Assembly: GCA_002104985.1 (NCBI GenBank)
Contig: MCGO01000171.1
Span: 1 to 64,000, forward strand
Length of the DNA: 64,000 nucleotides
Direction: 5' to 3'
Source of the DNA: Rhizoclosmatium globosum
Taxonomy: Eukaryota > Chytridiomycota > Chytridiomycetes > Chytridiales > Chytriomycetaceae
The first letter of the stretch is position 1; every line of letters starts with the position of its first letter. Below are positions 10,540 through 22,249 of this stretch, one piece after another. A program made the translations under genes and the position numbers. Below the pieces are notes generated by a model that saw nothing but the letters and a program-made list of their open reading frames with translations, was not told the origin of the DNA and did not search any database.

Positions 10540-12069
10540 TCACAACTTGGCCAAAAACTTTGCTGACTCTTGCTCGTCATATGTTGGATAGTCCGAGTAT
10601 CCCTCCTTGCTGCCCCCATAGTAACTGTCGCCAGCTTTTTCGTATTGTGCGACAGGAAGTCCATACTTGATTCGGTCCACAATGTCAGGATTAGTAATAA
10701 AGTCCCGTCCCAATCCAATGAAGTCTCCTCTTCCAGCCTTCAAAGCTGCTTCTCCAATCTCACCAGTGTATCCACCAGTAAGCATAACCTTTGTGTGTGG
10801 ATTTTTCAAAATTGGACGGTATTCGTTCAACTTTGAAGTAGCATGGGGAGGACCTGAACATCAAAATTAATGAGAACCGAGATCAGGCAACTCAAAATAT
10901 ACCTGGAAGCCACATTCCCCACACAGGCTCCGTCAACTGAATGTACGACAGGTTGTAATTGTTCAACTTGTTCAAAACATACGAGTACAGAGCTTTCGGG
11001 TTCGAGTCCTTCATTCCCTGCATATTACAGTCTGGCGAGATACGAATTGCAACTTTCGAGGCAGGAACAACCTTCAAGATAGCCTCCACAATTTCGAACA
11101 AGAAGCGGGCTCTGTTTTCGATGGAACCACCGTACTCGTCTGTTCTCAAGTTCGCGTTGTCGTTCAAGAACTGTTCAATAAGGTACCCGTGAGCAGCATG
11201 GATCTCAACACCGTCGAATTTCTATTCCAAGCTCGTTAAAATCCAAACCCCTCGAACAAAAGCACACATAAAAAAACCAGAACTCACAGCAACTTCGACA
11301 GCGAGCTTAGCTGAATTCGCGTACGCCTCCACAAGGGCCTTGATTTCAGGAATGGTCAAGGCACGAGCAGGAGCACGCTTTCTACGAGCACTCGTCGCAG
11401 AAGATGAAACCTGGAGCTGTCTGTTTGGTTGGAACTGTGGCTGCGAGAGACGGCCCACGTGCCTAAAGTCATTTGAAATGGTGGCATGTCAGTTGCTGAC
11501 AAACGCATGTTGTATCACCACAAAGATGGATGAGCGGGATGAGGGGAACTTACCAGAGCTGTGCGTAAATAAATCCGCCTTTTCTGTGAACTGCGTCAGT
11601 GGATAAACGCCAGCCTATTGCATGACAGAGTTTAGATTCAGAACAATGGACACAATGCCTGTGTGGTCAACAGCTACACGAAACCCAAAGATAACCCACC
11701 TTCGGCATGTTCGACAGTGTACAAAGCAGGAACATCGGGATATCCGTTGGCAGTTGGATCAACCTGTGGTATTCTAAAGTGTCAAACTCATTTCTCCACA
11801 ATCAAGCTCCTATCAACCATACCGTGGTTCCCTCAGAAACGAGAAGACCTCCGGCAGTAGCACGCTGAGCATAGTAAAGGGCGTTGTGGCTGTTGGCAAT
11901 GTAGTTTGGACTTCTGGAGCGAGTAAGCGGAGCCATCACAATACGGTGGGCAAGCTATGCAACGGTTGAGTTCGGGCATTTCAAGACATTAAACATAATA
12001 GCGGTATTGTACCTGCATATCCCCGACTTTCAATGGGCTGAAGAGCAGTGGGTGCTGTGGCGTTGGCAT
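10540..12069 (-). CDS. Old Yellow Enzyme-type NAD(P)H:flavin oxidoreductase
   Basis: Seven exons, complement(10540..10853, 10903..11221, 11288..11462, 11554..11614, 11700..11763, 11823..11954, 12013..12069), give 373 residues. The FMN TIM barrel is complete. It starts FSPLKVGDM, continues with [19 protein letters not shown] and AQLWHVGR, has the substrate-binding pair in [23 protein letters not shown], and the phosphate-binding [11 protein letters not shown]. Family members reduce activated C=C bonds (enones, oxylipin-like compounds) using FMN and NADPH in the cytosol. The EIHAAH form, with His rather than Asn, is nearer plant OPR and bacterial types than yeast OYE1. It shares a 295-bp divergent promoter with an ABM-like protein, so co-regulation is plausible. 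Confidence 0.92.
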
Positions 12070-12364
12070 TTTTCAAGTAATGTTTTGTCAGCGGTTTCAT
12101 TTTGGAAATACCAAATAAATAGTCAAGTAAATCAAATACGTGAATCAAATAGTATGGCGTAATCGAGTTGAAGTGGACGTGCGTGCATTACTCTAAATTT
12201 ATTGGAGATGAAGTATGGCCTACTGCAATCGTTTATCCTCCGATAATTCAAAAGAGAGATTATTCAACTATACGCAGCGATAATAGATTTGAACATTTAA
12301 ATACACTTTCGAGGTTCTTGGATCGCTCAATCCCTTATTTTTATCAACGCCAGAAACATTCAAT
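12070..12364. promoter_or_regulatory. Divergent intergenic promoter region
   Basis: The 295 bp between the divergent starts of the Old Yellow Enzyme (-) and ABM-like (+) genes must hold both promoters. It is AT-rich. No specific factor site could be assigned. Confidence 0.4.
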
Positions 12365-12827
12365 ATGGTTTACACCATTGTCGTCCACCTTTACGCCAAA
12401 GACGATCAAGAGTGCATCGATAAGTTGTACGCGAAGCTCCAAGAAGCCAGCGGTGAGTATATTCATTTGCGTAATGGGGCATACATACGATCGGTCCTCT
12501 GAACCCAATCAAATTACATACAGCTGTGTACTCCAAGGACAAGGAAACCATTTCGTGGTTCGTGATGCAAGACCACATTGACAAGCGAGCCTTCACTATC
12601 GTTGAGCGTTATGAATTCGAGTCTGTGAGTGTGGATGCTTATTTGTTTATGCGCGTGTTGGGTTGTTTGTTATCTAATTACCCGGTCCTTCCCAGTCCCA
12701 ACAATACCACCTGGGCAACCCTTACTGGAAGACTTTTGATCCATACGTGATCCCTCTCCTTGAGAAGCCAATGGACTTGCGCAGATTCCACGAACTTCCA
12801 GTTGTTGACATCCAGCACCACTACTAG
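12365..12827 (+). CDS. ABM-like dimeric alpha/beta-barrel protein
   Basis: Exons 12365..12452, 12524..12624 and 12696..12827 give 106 residues. The protein begins MVYTIVVHLYAKD, has a central helix (QECIDKLYAKLQEA) and strands ISWFVMQD and FTIVERYE, and ends with HHY. The length and pattern match the antibiotic-biosynthesis-monooxygenase/dimeric barrel fold, whose members are small cofactor-free oxygenases or quinone-handling proteins. The substrate is not predictable. Its divergent pairing with a flavin enoate reductase suggests a shared small-molecule oxidation or detoxification role, which is inference. Confidence 0.7.
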
Positions 12828-12969
12828 TCCATTAGATAGCCGGATGCATCGAGATTGAGCCTTGTATAAACATGTTACATACAGGATTATAGCCAACCAA
12901 TTCGAATAAAATGATATTAAATCAGTGAAAGGGAAATGATAAGTGTCTGACAAAAGCATCTTCATTCAA

Positions 12970-14406
12970 ATGGACCACTCATTCCGGGACACACTTGTAG
13001 CAACCACACTGCTCCAAGTGGATGGTACCTTCCCTTTACCCAATTAACAGCACAGCTAAAGCACCCGCACGCAGCCCTTCTCAAGCACAACTTCATCACG
13101 CAAAGCCAGCATGCCTCGATTGTGTCCTCGCTGCCCGTGTCCCCTTCCTCGTTGAACACCCACAACAACAATAATGCACCCGCAAAAGTGCTTCCCGGCG
13201 CAGTGCCAACGCCGCTGCGAAAGAACTCGGCGCCACTTGGAGGAACGTCAAACACGGCAACACATTCAATCATCCAGCCAAATCCCTCGTCGGTCAGGGT
13301 TGCCGTGAAGGCATTCCAGGTTTGTTTGTTTAGTTGTTTAGTGTGGAAGTTGCGAGGGACGATGGCTGAATTGGCGATAACTAGACTGGCGTTGAGGGCG
13401 ATCTTTCCTTTGCGGTTGGAGACTTGATTGAGGTGCTCAGCGAAGGTACCTTCTGTATTTACTTTTACCAGCTTTCACTTTCTAAACGCTTCATTAAGTC
13501 GACGAAAACTGGATGTCTGGTTCGCTCAACGGAAAGACGGGCATCTTCCCCACCAACTTCACTGAACCAAAGTGAGTGTACCCAAATCAGACCTTTGTAA
13601 GCATACGAATCAAACTAATATTATCCAATAAGGACCCTTATAAAACCATCGCAAATCCGCCATTCTACTGCATCACCAGGCCCAATCATGAATTCTACAC
13701 TTTCGAAACCTCCACCAACTTCTCCAAAACCACCTTCCTCTATTTCTCCACCTTTACCGCCTCCATTATCTTCAAAACCAATGACGAAGTCATCTTCGTC
13801 CAATTCAATCAACTCACTTGGGGGAGGTGGTGGAGTCGCAAGAAATGCATCTGTATCTGGTTCCATGGCGTCGTTGACTCCCCAACCCATTCCTTCTACT
13901 CTTTTCCAACATGGTCAACAGCGTGAATACTTTTACTTGAGGAGTCGCGCGAACGGAAATGTGCTCGGAGTTGAAATGGGATTGACCAGCATGGTAAAAA
14001 AAAAACTGACTGTATGAATTACCGCTATTTCCCTTGAAACTTATTCTTTTTTGTTTTCACTCAGGTCACTCACGACAGTCCTATCGTTGTTATCCCATTA
14101 ACAACAAAAAACACGGCGGAACCATTATTGCTGCGGATTGATGACGGCTGTTTGGTTACCCCAAGCAATTTAGCAGTTGACGTCCGAGTAGGAGAGTGGA
14201 TGAATGGCGGTACAGTCGTATTGGCGAAACGTGTGCCTCCTGCAGTCGAGGAACGACTGCACCAGAGATGGGATGTGAGTCCGGATGGTGTTGTAAAGAG
14301 TGAGAGGGGATTCATGCTTGTTGAGGATTATGGTCGGGCAGTTGTATGGGAAAGTGGCGTTGATTTGGATGACCAGCGATGGGATTTGGTCCCCTTGTCA
14401 GTTTGA
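12970..14406 (+). CDS. SH3 domain protein with beta-trefoil C-terminus
   Basis: Exons 12970..13024, 13051..13319, 13385..13445, 13499..13571, 13633..13993 and 14065..14406 give 386 residues. A short helical N-terminus (LLKHNFITQSQHASIVSSLP) precedes a complete SH3 domain at about 105-160 (VRVAVKAFQ, GDLSFAVGDLIEVL, DENWMSG, GKTGIFPTNF). A long Pro/Ser linker carries poly-Pro and Gly runs. The last about 150 residues start with YFYLRSRANGNVLGVE and hold two QRWD motifs, as in ricin-B-type trefoils. SH3 domains bind PxxP ligands in actin/endocytosis complexes. The first intron (13025-13050) is only 26 nt, but it is needed to keep the frame and the conserved helix. Confidence 0.75.
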
Positions 14407-14538
14407 TTTTATTACTAGTCGGTATGGATTACTAGTCGGTACGAACTATTGCTAGCTATGATCAAAATATTCCAAGTAAAGGAAAAGTATAAATTTTGGG
14501 TTTTTTGAACTCCACAATCAATCAATTAATTTACATTG

Positions 14539-16028
14539 ATGGGAGCGCCCCTGACTCTGAATCGACGCCGGCGCTTAACCATTGTTACCCTGGCACTACT
14601 GGTCCTCCTATGTCTCTTCATCACAGATACTTCCTTCATCACAGATTACTGGCGGGAACGAAAGCTTCCCTCCCCATCCACTTTGACACTTTCAACAAAC
14701 CCGCTCCACATTCCAACTGGCCCAGATGCTGAAGTACCTCTTGAAAACCTGTCTTCTTCCCAAAAGGACCAGCGACTGAATGCACAGAAGCTGCCCCTGA
14801 ACATTCTCTATGTTAACACACACGATGGAACCAGGCGAAACATCCGAGGTATTCTCATACAAATCAGAGTAAAGCTGAGCTCATACACTGACATACAATG
14901 TTAGGTGTAGCCGCAGAACTGGACATTTCAGTTGACGAGTTTGACGTGGGTCATGTCACTCGACATGGCTCATCCTGGGCACGGTCAAAGAAACTGATTG
15001 ATTCCGGATTCGCTGCAAAAATCTGCGAACCTTACGAAGCTGTGCTCATTGGCGATACCGTTCCCCACGCACGGTTCCTCTTCGAATCTCTACTTCACAA
15101 AGACCCCGCAAAACACTGCAACGCTACAATCATTATCGAAATGACGAACAGATTCGATTGGGAGATATTGAATCCCGCGCCGTATTATAGGAACTTGCGG
15201 GCGATTCTGATGAATCCTGGACTATCGAATCGAGTTGTGTGGGTTGCCAACAACCCGTTTGAGGCGTTTTATCTCGAGGAAACGTTGGGAATACCTTCGT
15301 TGAGTGAAAGAGTCTCGGTGATTCACCCTCTTGGTCTAAGCGGCGTTGATTTCAATTATCCAGATTCCTTGGTGAGAATACTTGGCTCTGAATGAATCAT
15401 GATCTTGAAACTGAACTTAATCGACCACAGCCACCTCCATCGAAATCGCATTTCGCCATACGTGCATTCTACTGTGGTCGAATACACTTCCTGTTGGCTA
15501 AAAAGATACCTTTGACAATCATCCCAGTTGCCTCCCATTATGGAGGACCTCAAGCACTCGTCAAATTCAAAGGATATATTGATTTCCCATACCAATATAG
15601 TACAATGAAACTGTACGAGAATCTGGCTTCAAATGCCGATATATTTATTCCGAGCCCACGACTTCTTGAAGAACTAATCAAGGTAGTATTTCATCCAATT
15701 CTGTTATTTTTCAACTCACCAATGCTTGTTACGATAACAGAAAGACACGCACTGTTCGTCATGGATATCAATCCCAACCGTGAAAGACCTGAGCAAGAAA
15801 CACCTGTTGACACCAGCACCCACCTTTCCACCATGGTCCGCTTTGTTTGACTTTTACAATCCCTTGTTTGCACCATACATCCACTACTTTGACACCCTCG
15901 AAGAACTGTCCGTAATATCTTCGGTTGAGAAGAAAGGCGGAAAAGAATTTTATGCAGACTACAGACGAGAGATATTGCAAAAGTGGAGGAGAGTATTGGA
16001 ACAAGTTCATAGAAGGACGTCATCATAA
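14539..16028 (+). CDS. Type II membrane GT-B-like protein, copy A
   Basis: Exons 14539..14848, 14905..15371, 15431..15682 and 15741..16028 give 438 residues. Four arginines (NRRRRL) precede one membrane span, followed by a lumenal or extracellular domain. Family motifs: ILYVNTHDG, IGDTVPHARF, EMTNRFDWE, VWVANNP, ASHYGGPQALVKFKGYID, STMKLYENLA..ADIFIPSPRL and FAPYIHYFDTLEEL. The motif around STMKLYEN..IPSPR resembles the sugar-nucleotide-binding half of GT-B enzymes, so a Golgi or cell-surface glycosyltransferase is inferred; donor and acceptor are unknown. This is the most diverged of five copies in the window (HGG to HDG, FGHKYGG to ASHYGG). It has no Cys-codon intron like those of copies B, C and E. 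Confidence 0.75.
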
Positions 16029-16513
16029 GAATAAAGTTGTTTGAAACTTTGTTAGACTCAATTCAAATTGGTGGATTTGCAGACACGAAAATTCGTGGCT
16101 AACTATTCACTTTAGTTCGTTTTTATGACGGTGTTGGGCCATGACAATGATAATTATTTTTTCGCAGTGATTTAGTCCGAGTCCGCGACATTCACATTAT
16201 CTGATTTCATTCTTCATATCATAATAAACTTTTCGAAATAATAAAGGTCTAAGCGTCTCATTGTTTGTGTGGAAGACTGAAAAGGTTTGGTTTTGGTTTT
16301 GGTTAGGGTTTGCTTCACAAGCCGAAGTATGCACAAGAACAAACGCTTGTTCCATCATCGCTTCAGTCGGGACATACATATTCAAGTATTCCGTTTTAGA
16401 AATGATAGCAAAATGTCAGTCGGAAATGGCGCACTACGTCAGCCAAAATGCGTCAACATCTCCAAGTTTTTCTCCTTGCTTTTCAAATCTGAACTCATAA
16501 AAAACACGACCAT
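16029..16513. other. Intergenic, nothing recognised
   Basis: Spacer between glycosyltransferase copy A and the mucin-like gene, including the latter's promoter. A GGTTTTGG-rich patch at 16285-16312 contains one TTAGGG but is not a telomere array. Confidence 0.35.
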
Positions 16514-19500
16514 ATGGTGTCTGTCATTCACCTCTTGGTCGCTGCGGCAAACCTCATTCAGGAACAGACTGTGGATCCGGGCTCTGGTGTCGCAGATACG
16601 ATGTCCACTGAAATGACGGCAACAGTCACCACCCTTGAATCAGTCGCATCAACTAGTGTCAGTTCCGCGGATGTGCCTGGTAAGTTGCCATTCAATACTC
16701 TCTGCGATCCGACAATGGCTAATGGTACTGGTACTCAACTCAAGCTTCGACTGCCGAATCCTTCTCCTTGTTGACTTCATGGACAAGCGCCCCAACAACA
16801 ACCGACGAAGTGATCGCAACTTCAACTGATTCCTTCTTCTCGGAGACAACGGCTGTACCTACTTTGCAGACGTCGGAAACCCAGGAAACCCAGGCTCAAG
16901 GTTGGTTCAAAACCTTGCTCCTAAAATCTCCACTCACTCATTTAGGGTTAACAGCGTCATCAACTTTTGATTCGGTTTCAACTGACGCAAATGCATCGAC
17001 GGATATTGTCTCATCCTCAACCGAAACCACTGATATTTTGTGGTCTGCAACTGAGATTTCAACTGCCACCACAGATGCAGCTTCTACTGCCACCACCGAT
17101 ATCGCGTCTTCTGCAACCACAGATGCTGCATCCACTGATGCTACTTCAACAGATGCTGTTTCAACTGATGTCACTGCCACCACAGACGCTACTGTCACTC
17201 CAACTACTGATGCCCAATCCTCTGTCACCACAGATGCTGCGTCCACTGATGCAGTTTCAACAGATGCTGCTTCAACTGATGTCACTGTAACTACCGATGA
17301 CGCGTTTTCTGCAACAACAGATATTGCCTCAACCGACGTGGTATCAAGCACCACGGACGCTCCTTCAACTGCAACCACCGATATCGCGTCTTCTGCCACC
17401 ACCGATGCTGCTTCAACTGAAACTACTGCAACCACGGATGCCGCTTCCACTGATGTCGCCTCTTCTTCGGCTACTGTCTCGACTGACGCTGTCTCTAGTG
17501 ATTCCACTGCGGCTTCCACTGATGTTACCTCCACTGACGCTGTTTCCACTGACGCGGCTTCAAGCGATGCCACAGTCACTACTGATACAACTGATGCTGT
17601 TTCAACTGACTCAGCGTCAACCAATGCCGGTTCCATGGATGTCACTGCCACCACAGATGCTGTATTCACCGCAACTACTGATGCCGCGTCTTCTGCCACC
17701 ACAGATGCAGCTTCCACTGATGCTGTTTCCACAGATGGTGCTTCGACGGATTCAACTGCTACCACGGATGCTACGTCAACCGCCACCACTGATGTCGCGT
17801 CATCTGCAACAACAGATGCTGCCTCGACTGACGTAGCTTCCACTGATGCTGCTTCCACCGATGCCACTGCTACAACTGATGCTGCTTCCACCGATGCTAC
17901 GTCAACCGCCACCACTGATGTCGCATCGGCTTCAACAACAGATGCTGCCTCGACTGACGTAGCTTCCACTGATGCTGCTTCCACCGATGCCACTGCCACA
18001 ACTGATGCTGCTTCCACCGATGCTACGTCAACCGCAACCACCGATATCGCGTCTTCTGCCACCACCGATGCTGCCTCGACTGCCGTAGCTTCCACTGATG
18101 CTGCTTCCACCGATGCCACTGCCACCACGGACGCTACTGTTACTGCAACTACAAACGTCGAATCCTCTGCCACCACAAATGCTGCGTCAACTGATGTGAC
18201 TTCAACAGATGCTGCTTCAACGGATGTTACTGCGTCCACTGACATCGCGTCCTCTGTCACCACGAACGTTGCTTCCACTGACGTTTCATCAACCGAAGCT
18301 GCTTCCACGGATACAACTACCACCACAGATGCTGCTTCTACCGCCACCACTGATGATATGTCTTCTGTAACAACAGATGTTGCCTCAACCGACGCGGCTT
18401 CAACTAATGCTGCTGCAACTGAAGCTACGGCCACCACAGAAGCTGCTTCTACTGATGCCACTGCCACTTCGGATGCTGCTCCAACTGCAACCACCGACAT
18501 CGCGTCTTCTGCAACCACCGATGCTGTTTCAACTGACGCTACTGCCACTACTGATGCCGTTTCCACCGATGCCACTACCACCACAGACGCAGCTTCCACG
18601 GATTCTCCATCTACAACTGACGGCCCAGTTACAACAGATGCTCCAGCTACAACTGATCCAGCAACAACAACAACAGTCCCAACAGCAACAACATCTCCAG
18701 CCGTCCTTGTCACCCCAACCGTCGCACCTGTTCCAGCCAACGTTATTGATCTCGGAAACCAAGGTCCATCAACGGCTTTGACCCCTGTTGACGATTCCAC
18801 TGCTGCTCTTCTTGTCACGTCCCTCGAAATTGTCACTTCCGGCGGCGTTTCTCCGGACTTTGCGAAGACACTTGTGCAAACAACAGCCCTCATTAGCCGG
18901 GACGGAAAGCCATTCTCATTTAACGCGTCAACTGTGACTCCAGATTCAACTGGAGAGTTTGTGAATCGCGCAGTTTTGCAGGTAACTGCCGCGGGATACA
19001 AGGTAAATATGTCTTTTACGAGATTCTGCTTTCTTCTGAAACTAATACCGTGAACTCTCTCTATAACAATCTAGTTTGCGAAAAACCCTTCCTCATTTGT
19101 TTTGTATGATGACGTGTCTATCAACGCCTCGTCCATTCTGTACAGTACTGTAACAACTGGATTCGCTACATCCTTCCGTCTCGCAAACAATGTGACGGAG
19201 TTGTGGTACGCGCTCAGCCTCCTCCAATCTTCAACCGTTGTTCACATTGATATTTTCTCTGGAAAACAACCACTTGGATCTTTCAATGTTGACATCACGC
19301 CATTGGGCCGTAAAAAGAGAGACAATGCCACATTTGTCATCACTTCTGGAACGGATAAAGTCAGAGCTGACGCTGGAAACAATGTTGTGACAACTGGAAC
19401 ATCTGCTAGCACGGTTTCCTCTGTGTCTACTGCTACTGCTTCCTCTGTCAGTGCTTCTTCTTCTACCTCTATTAGTGCTACTGCTTCTGCTTCTGCTTCT

Positions 19501-19815
19501 GCATCGGTGTCTGCACTGGCTTCTTCCTCTATTGCAACTAAACCAGTTGTTAAAGTTGTTACCACAACTGTAATTATCCAACAACAAACCCCAACTGCGG
19601 ATGGAAAGCCAGCGACTGGATCTGCGGTGCCTTCTTATGTTGTCCCACCATCCGTTCCAAGCACTTCTTTCATCTATGGAGGGGGTGTGGCACCAACTGG
19701 TAACAACGATTCCAAATACACTCCGATTGCCAAACCAACCATCAACGTCAGTGGAGCAACTTCTACTGCCATTTCTATCGTTGCTGTTGCCATGTCTGCT
19801 CTTTTCTTGTTTTAG
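16514..19815 (+). CDS. Mucin-like Thr/Asp-rich surface protein
   Basis: Exons 16514..16679, 16745..19002 and 19075..19815 give 1,054 residues. A hydrophobic N-terminus (VIHLLVAAANLI) looks like a signal peptide. Residues about 85-695 are low-complexity repeats of AASTDAT/ATTDA type, rich in Thr, Ser, Asp and Ala and suited to dense O-mannosylation. Residues about 735-875 form a folded domain with the motif ELWYALSLLQ, shared with the surface protein at 36-39 kb. A dibasic KKR, a Ser-rich stretch and a hydrophobic C-terminal tail, as in GPI-anchored wall proteins, follow. A 45-nt in-frame GTTGGT...TTTAG segment at 16901-16945 may be an additional intron. A wall or zoospore coat protein is the likely role. 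Confidence 0.8.
17050..18650 (+). repeat. Coding minisatellite (Thr/Ser/Asp/Ala)
   Basis: Irregular tandem repeats of 9-36 nt built from GCTTCCACTGATGC-like phrases encode AST-DAT-TTDA units over about 1.6 kb. A near-exact longer duplication is visible at about 17809-17920 versus 17929-18040. The codon periodicity leaves the opposite strand open as well, which is a by-product of the repeat. Confidence 0.75.
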
Positions 19816-20082
19816 ACGTAATCATTTCCTAGTTTTCTTATCCTCATTCACCTCTTTTTTTTCATTTTGAACCCTCATTGATCTATCAAACTTAAACCCA
19901 TTGAAATTAAAAAAAGACCTCACGATGATATCCAAATTGATTCTGCTAAAAAAGACACACAGGCAAATTGGGTGGCCCTACTCTGTACTCAAAATTACGG
20001 GTGGCAGCGATGGATGCATGCTTCCCCAAATTGGATAGTAAACATTTTTTCACTCACACACAGAACAAACAACAACCAGTGA

Positions 20083-22083
20083 ATGAGCGACAAGGCACCG
20101 CACCGGGCACAGCCACTGTACACGCATGTCAACATGTATTCAGCGGGACCTTCCTCACCACACAAACCATTAACATTTGGCGGGTCGTCTTCAAATGCAC
20201 CAAAGAAGACCACGTTTCCATTTGGGATCTTTGCAGCGATCCAGTTGTACCTGTCGATTCCGTGGAAGATGCGAGGTGCATTTGCGGTGTCGAAGAAGGC
20301 CAAGTTGGGTGTTGGAGCGGGAGTTGTGATGCTTCTGTTTGTGGTTCTCAGACTTACTTTGCTGCGGAGACCTGTCTGCCACCATAACTCTGCTTCGTGT
20401 GAGTAGTTAGTTATTTACTTGCTTGTTTCGAGGGAGTGGATGCTAGGAGGCTAGGAGGCGGCGAGGGCGATACTAGGGCCTGGGAACCTTAAGGAGGCGC
20501 TATTAATAGACTGTGCTAACCTTCTCATGCACTCAGGCCTTATCGTACCCGATGACAACCAGGACGCTGTAGCCATGCCCGTGCACCCAACAGGTTCTAT
20601 CTTGTTATGCCCTGTCAACAATGTCGCTATCACTAACAATCTCCATTCCATCACCACCAATCAACCATACCAACCCCTTCCACCACCCAAATCAACAACG
20701 ACACAGTTCTCTACTACAACACACACGGAGGATGCAACCAAAACATTCGTGGTGTCATGCGTTCCCTCGGCGTCAAAGTCGATCTCTTCAACCCAAAACA
20801 AGTCTCGGGATACGGAATGACTGCATCCCGTGCCCGTTACCTCATCGACTCGGGCCACGTCGACTTTGTCTGCTCAAAATACGATATCATTATCATTGGT
20901 GACACTATCCCTCATGGTCGTGCTCTCTTGGAGTCTCTACTCGAAAAAGATCCAATGAAGCAATGTCGCTCGAAACTCGTCGTTGAAATGACAAACCGTT
21001 TCGATTGGGATATCACGGATAAATCTGCCTACTACAATACTATTTCGGAACTCGTTCAACTTTCAAAGACGAGTCTTAAGGAGAAACTCTTTTGGGTTGC
21101 CAACAACAATGTCGAGAAGGCCTGGTTGGAGCACAAGGTAATACTTATTTTTAATTGAGACGCGAATGAGCTTGCGAGGGAATTTGGGAGGATTTAGGAG
21201 GTGTCTTGACCGAGTGGAAACGAATTAGCTTCAGTAATGGTCAAGACACATTTACTAATCTTTCTTGACAACAGGTCGGCGTATCCATGCCACATGTCCG
21301 AGTACTTCGTCCACTCGGAGTTGCCCCTGAATATCCATACCCTCTCGATCTCCCTGAGCCAAATGCAAACGACTTTGCAGCACGTGCCCACTACTCCTCA
21401 GTGTACACAGTAATGTCCCGAAAATACAATGTCCCAGTCTCTGTGTTTCCCTTTGGTCACAAATACGGCGGTCCAAAGAACTTGGCCCGTTTCAAAGCAT
21501 TCATTGACATTCCATACGAGTACAGTACTATGAAGTTATACGAAAACATTGCATTTGGTATCCCAATGGTGATTCCAACCCCTCGTTTCCTTCAAGAACT
21601 CTACGATGTAAGAACTGTACCTTATTTGCCAACCACTGGTTTCTAATTCGAAAACCACAGACTGGCGTTCACAAACTCCTCAACCCATACATCCTCGAAC
21701 GTTTCCCTCTCGGCACAGACCTTCCATTTGCGCACATTCCAGAATTTCCAGAATGGTCTGCCTACATGGACTGTACGTATATTCCCACTTCGCCTCTCCT
21801 CAATCTAACGATAACAAACCCCTCAGACTACGCCCCCGAATTCGAGCCATACCTATACTACGTCGACTCTTTCGAAGACCTGAAAACTTTATCAAGCATG
21901 TCACCCCAAGAACTCGACTTCAAGAACGTTCGCGTGAAGGGACCCGAGTTCTACACCGAGTACCGAAAGGAAATCTTGGGTGGATGGGTTGGACTCTTTG
22001 AAGAGATGGGGTACGGATACAAAGTGATTCCTGGGGGTACTGTGAATGGGGAAGGACAGGGGAAAGTCATGATGGAGTTGTGA
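20083..22083 (+). CDS. Type II membrane GT-B-like protein, copy B
   Basis: Exons 20083..20398, 20537..20593, 20707..21137, 21275..21607, 21661..21772 and 21827..22083 give 501 residues. A longer cytosolic N-terminus (about 65 residues) precedes one membrane span (LGVGAGVVMLLFVVLRLTLL). Family motifs are all present: VLYYNTHGG, YGMTASRARYLIDSGH, IIIGDTIPHGRA, EMTNRFDWD, FWVANNN, FPFGHKYGGPKNL, STMKLYENIAFGIP and MDYYAPEFEPYLYY. An intron splits a Cys codon (T|GC) after the membrane span, as in copy E. Copies B and C are adjacent in tandem on the same strand. Glycosyltransferase activity is inferred, not shown. Confidence 0.8.
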
Positions 22084-22249
22084 GTTGTAAGAGTTGGATT
22101 ATGAAGTATGAAGTGGGGAGTGTATTTATTTGCCAGATCGTTGTAGTTGTTGTCTTGTTCATCCTCTTTTCGTTCTGTGAGTACAAAAATATAGAGTATT
22201 CTTTTTGGTTGCATTGATATCTACTTGACTGGTTTTGTTTGATCCAAAA

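Noticed and set aside
10998..11009. tRNA B-box-like GGTTCGAGTCC
   Set aside because: It lies inside an exon of the Old Yellow Enzyme gene, and no A box or cloverleaf is present around it.
16285..16312. GGTTTTGG/TTAGGG patch
   Set aside because: A single TTAGGG in a G/T-rich stretch without tandem units; not a telomere array.
16938..19001. 687-residue open frame antisense to the mucin
   Set aside because: It consists of complementary repeats (Val/Ala/Glu/Ser) forced open by the codon periodicity of the sense repeats. It has no independent motif or splice structure.
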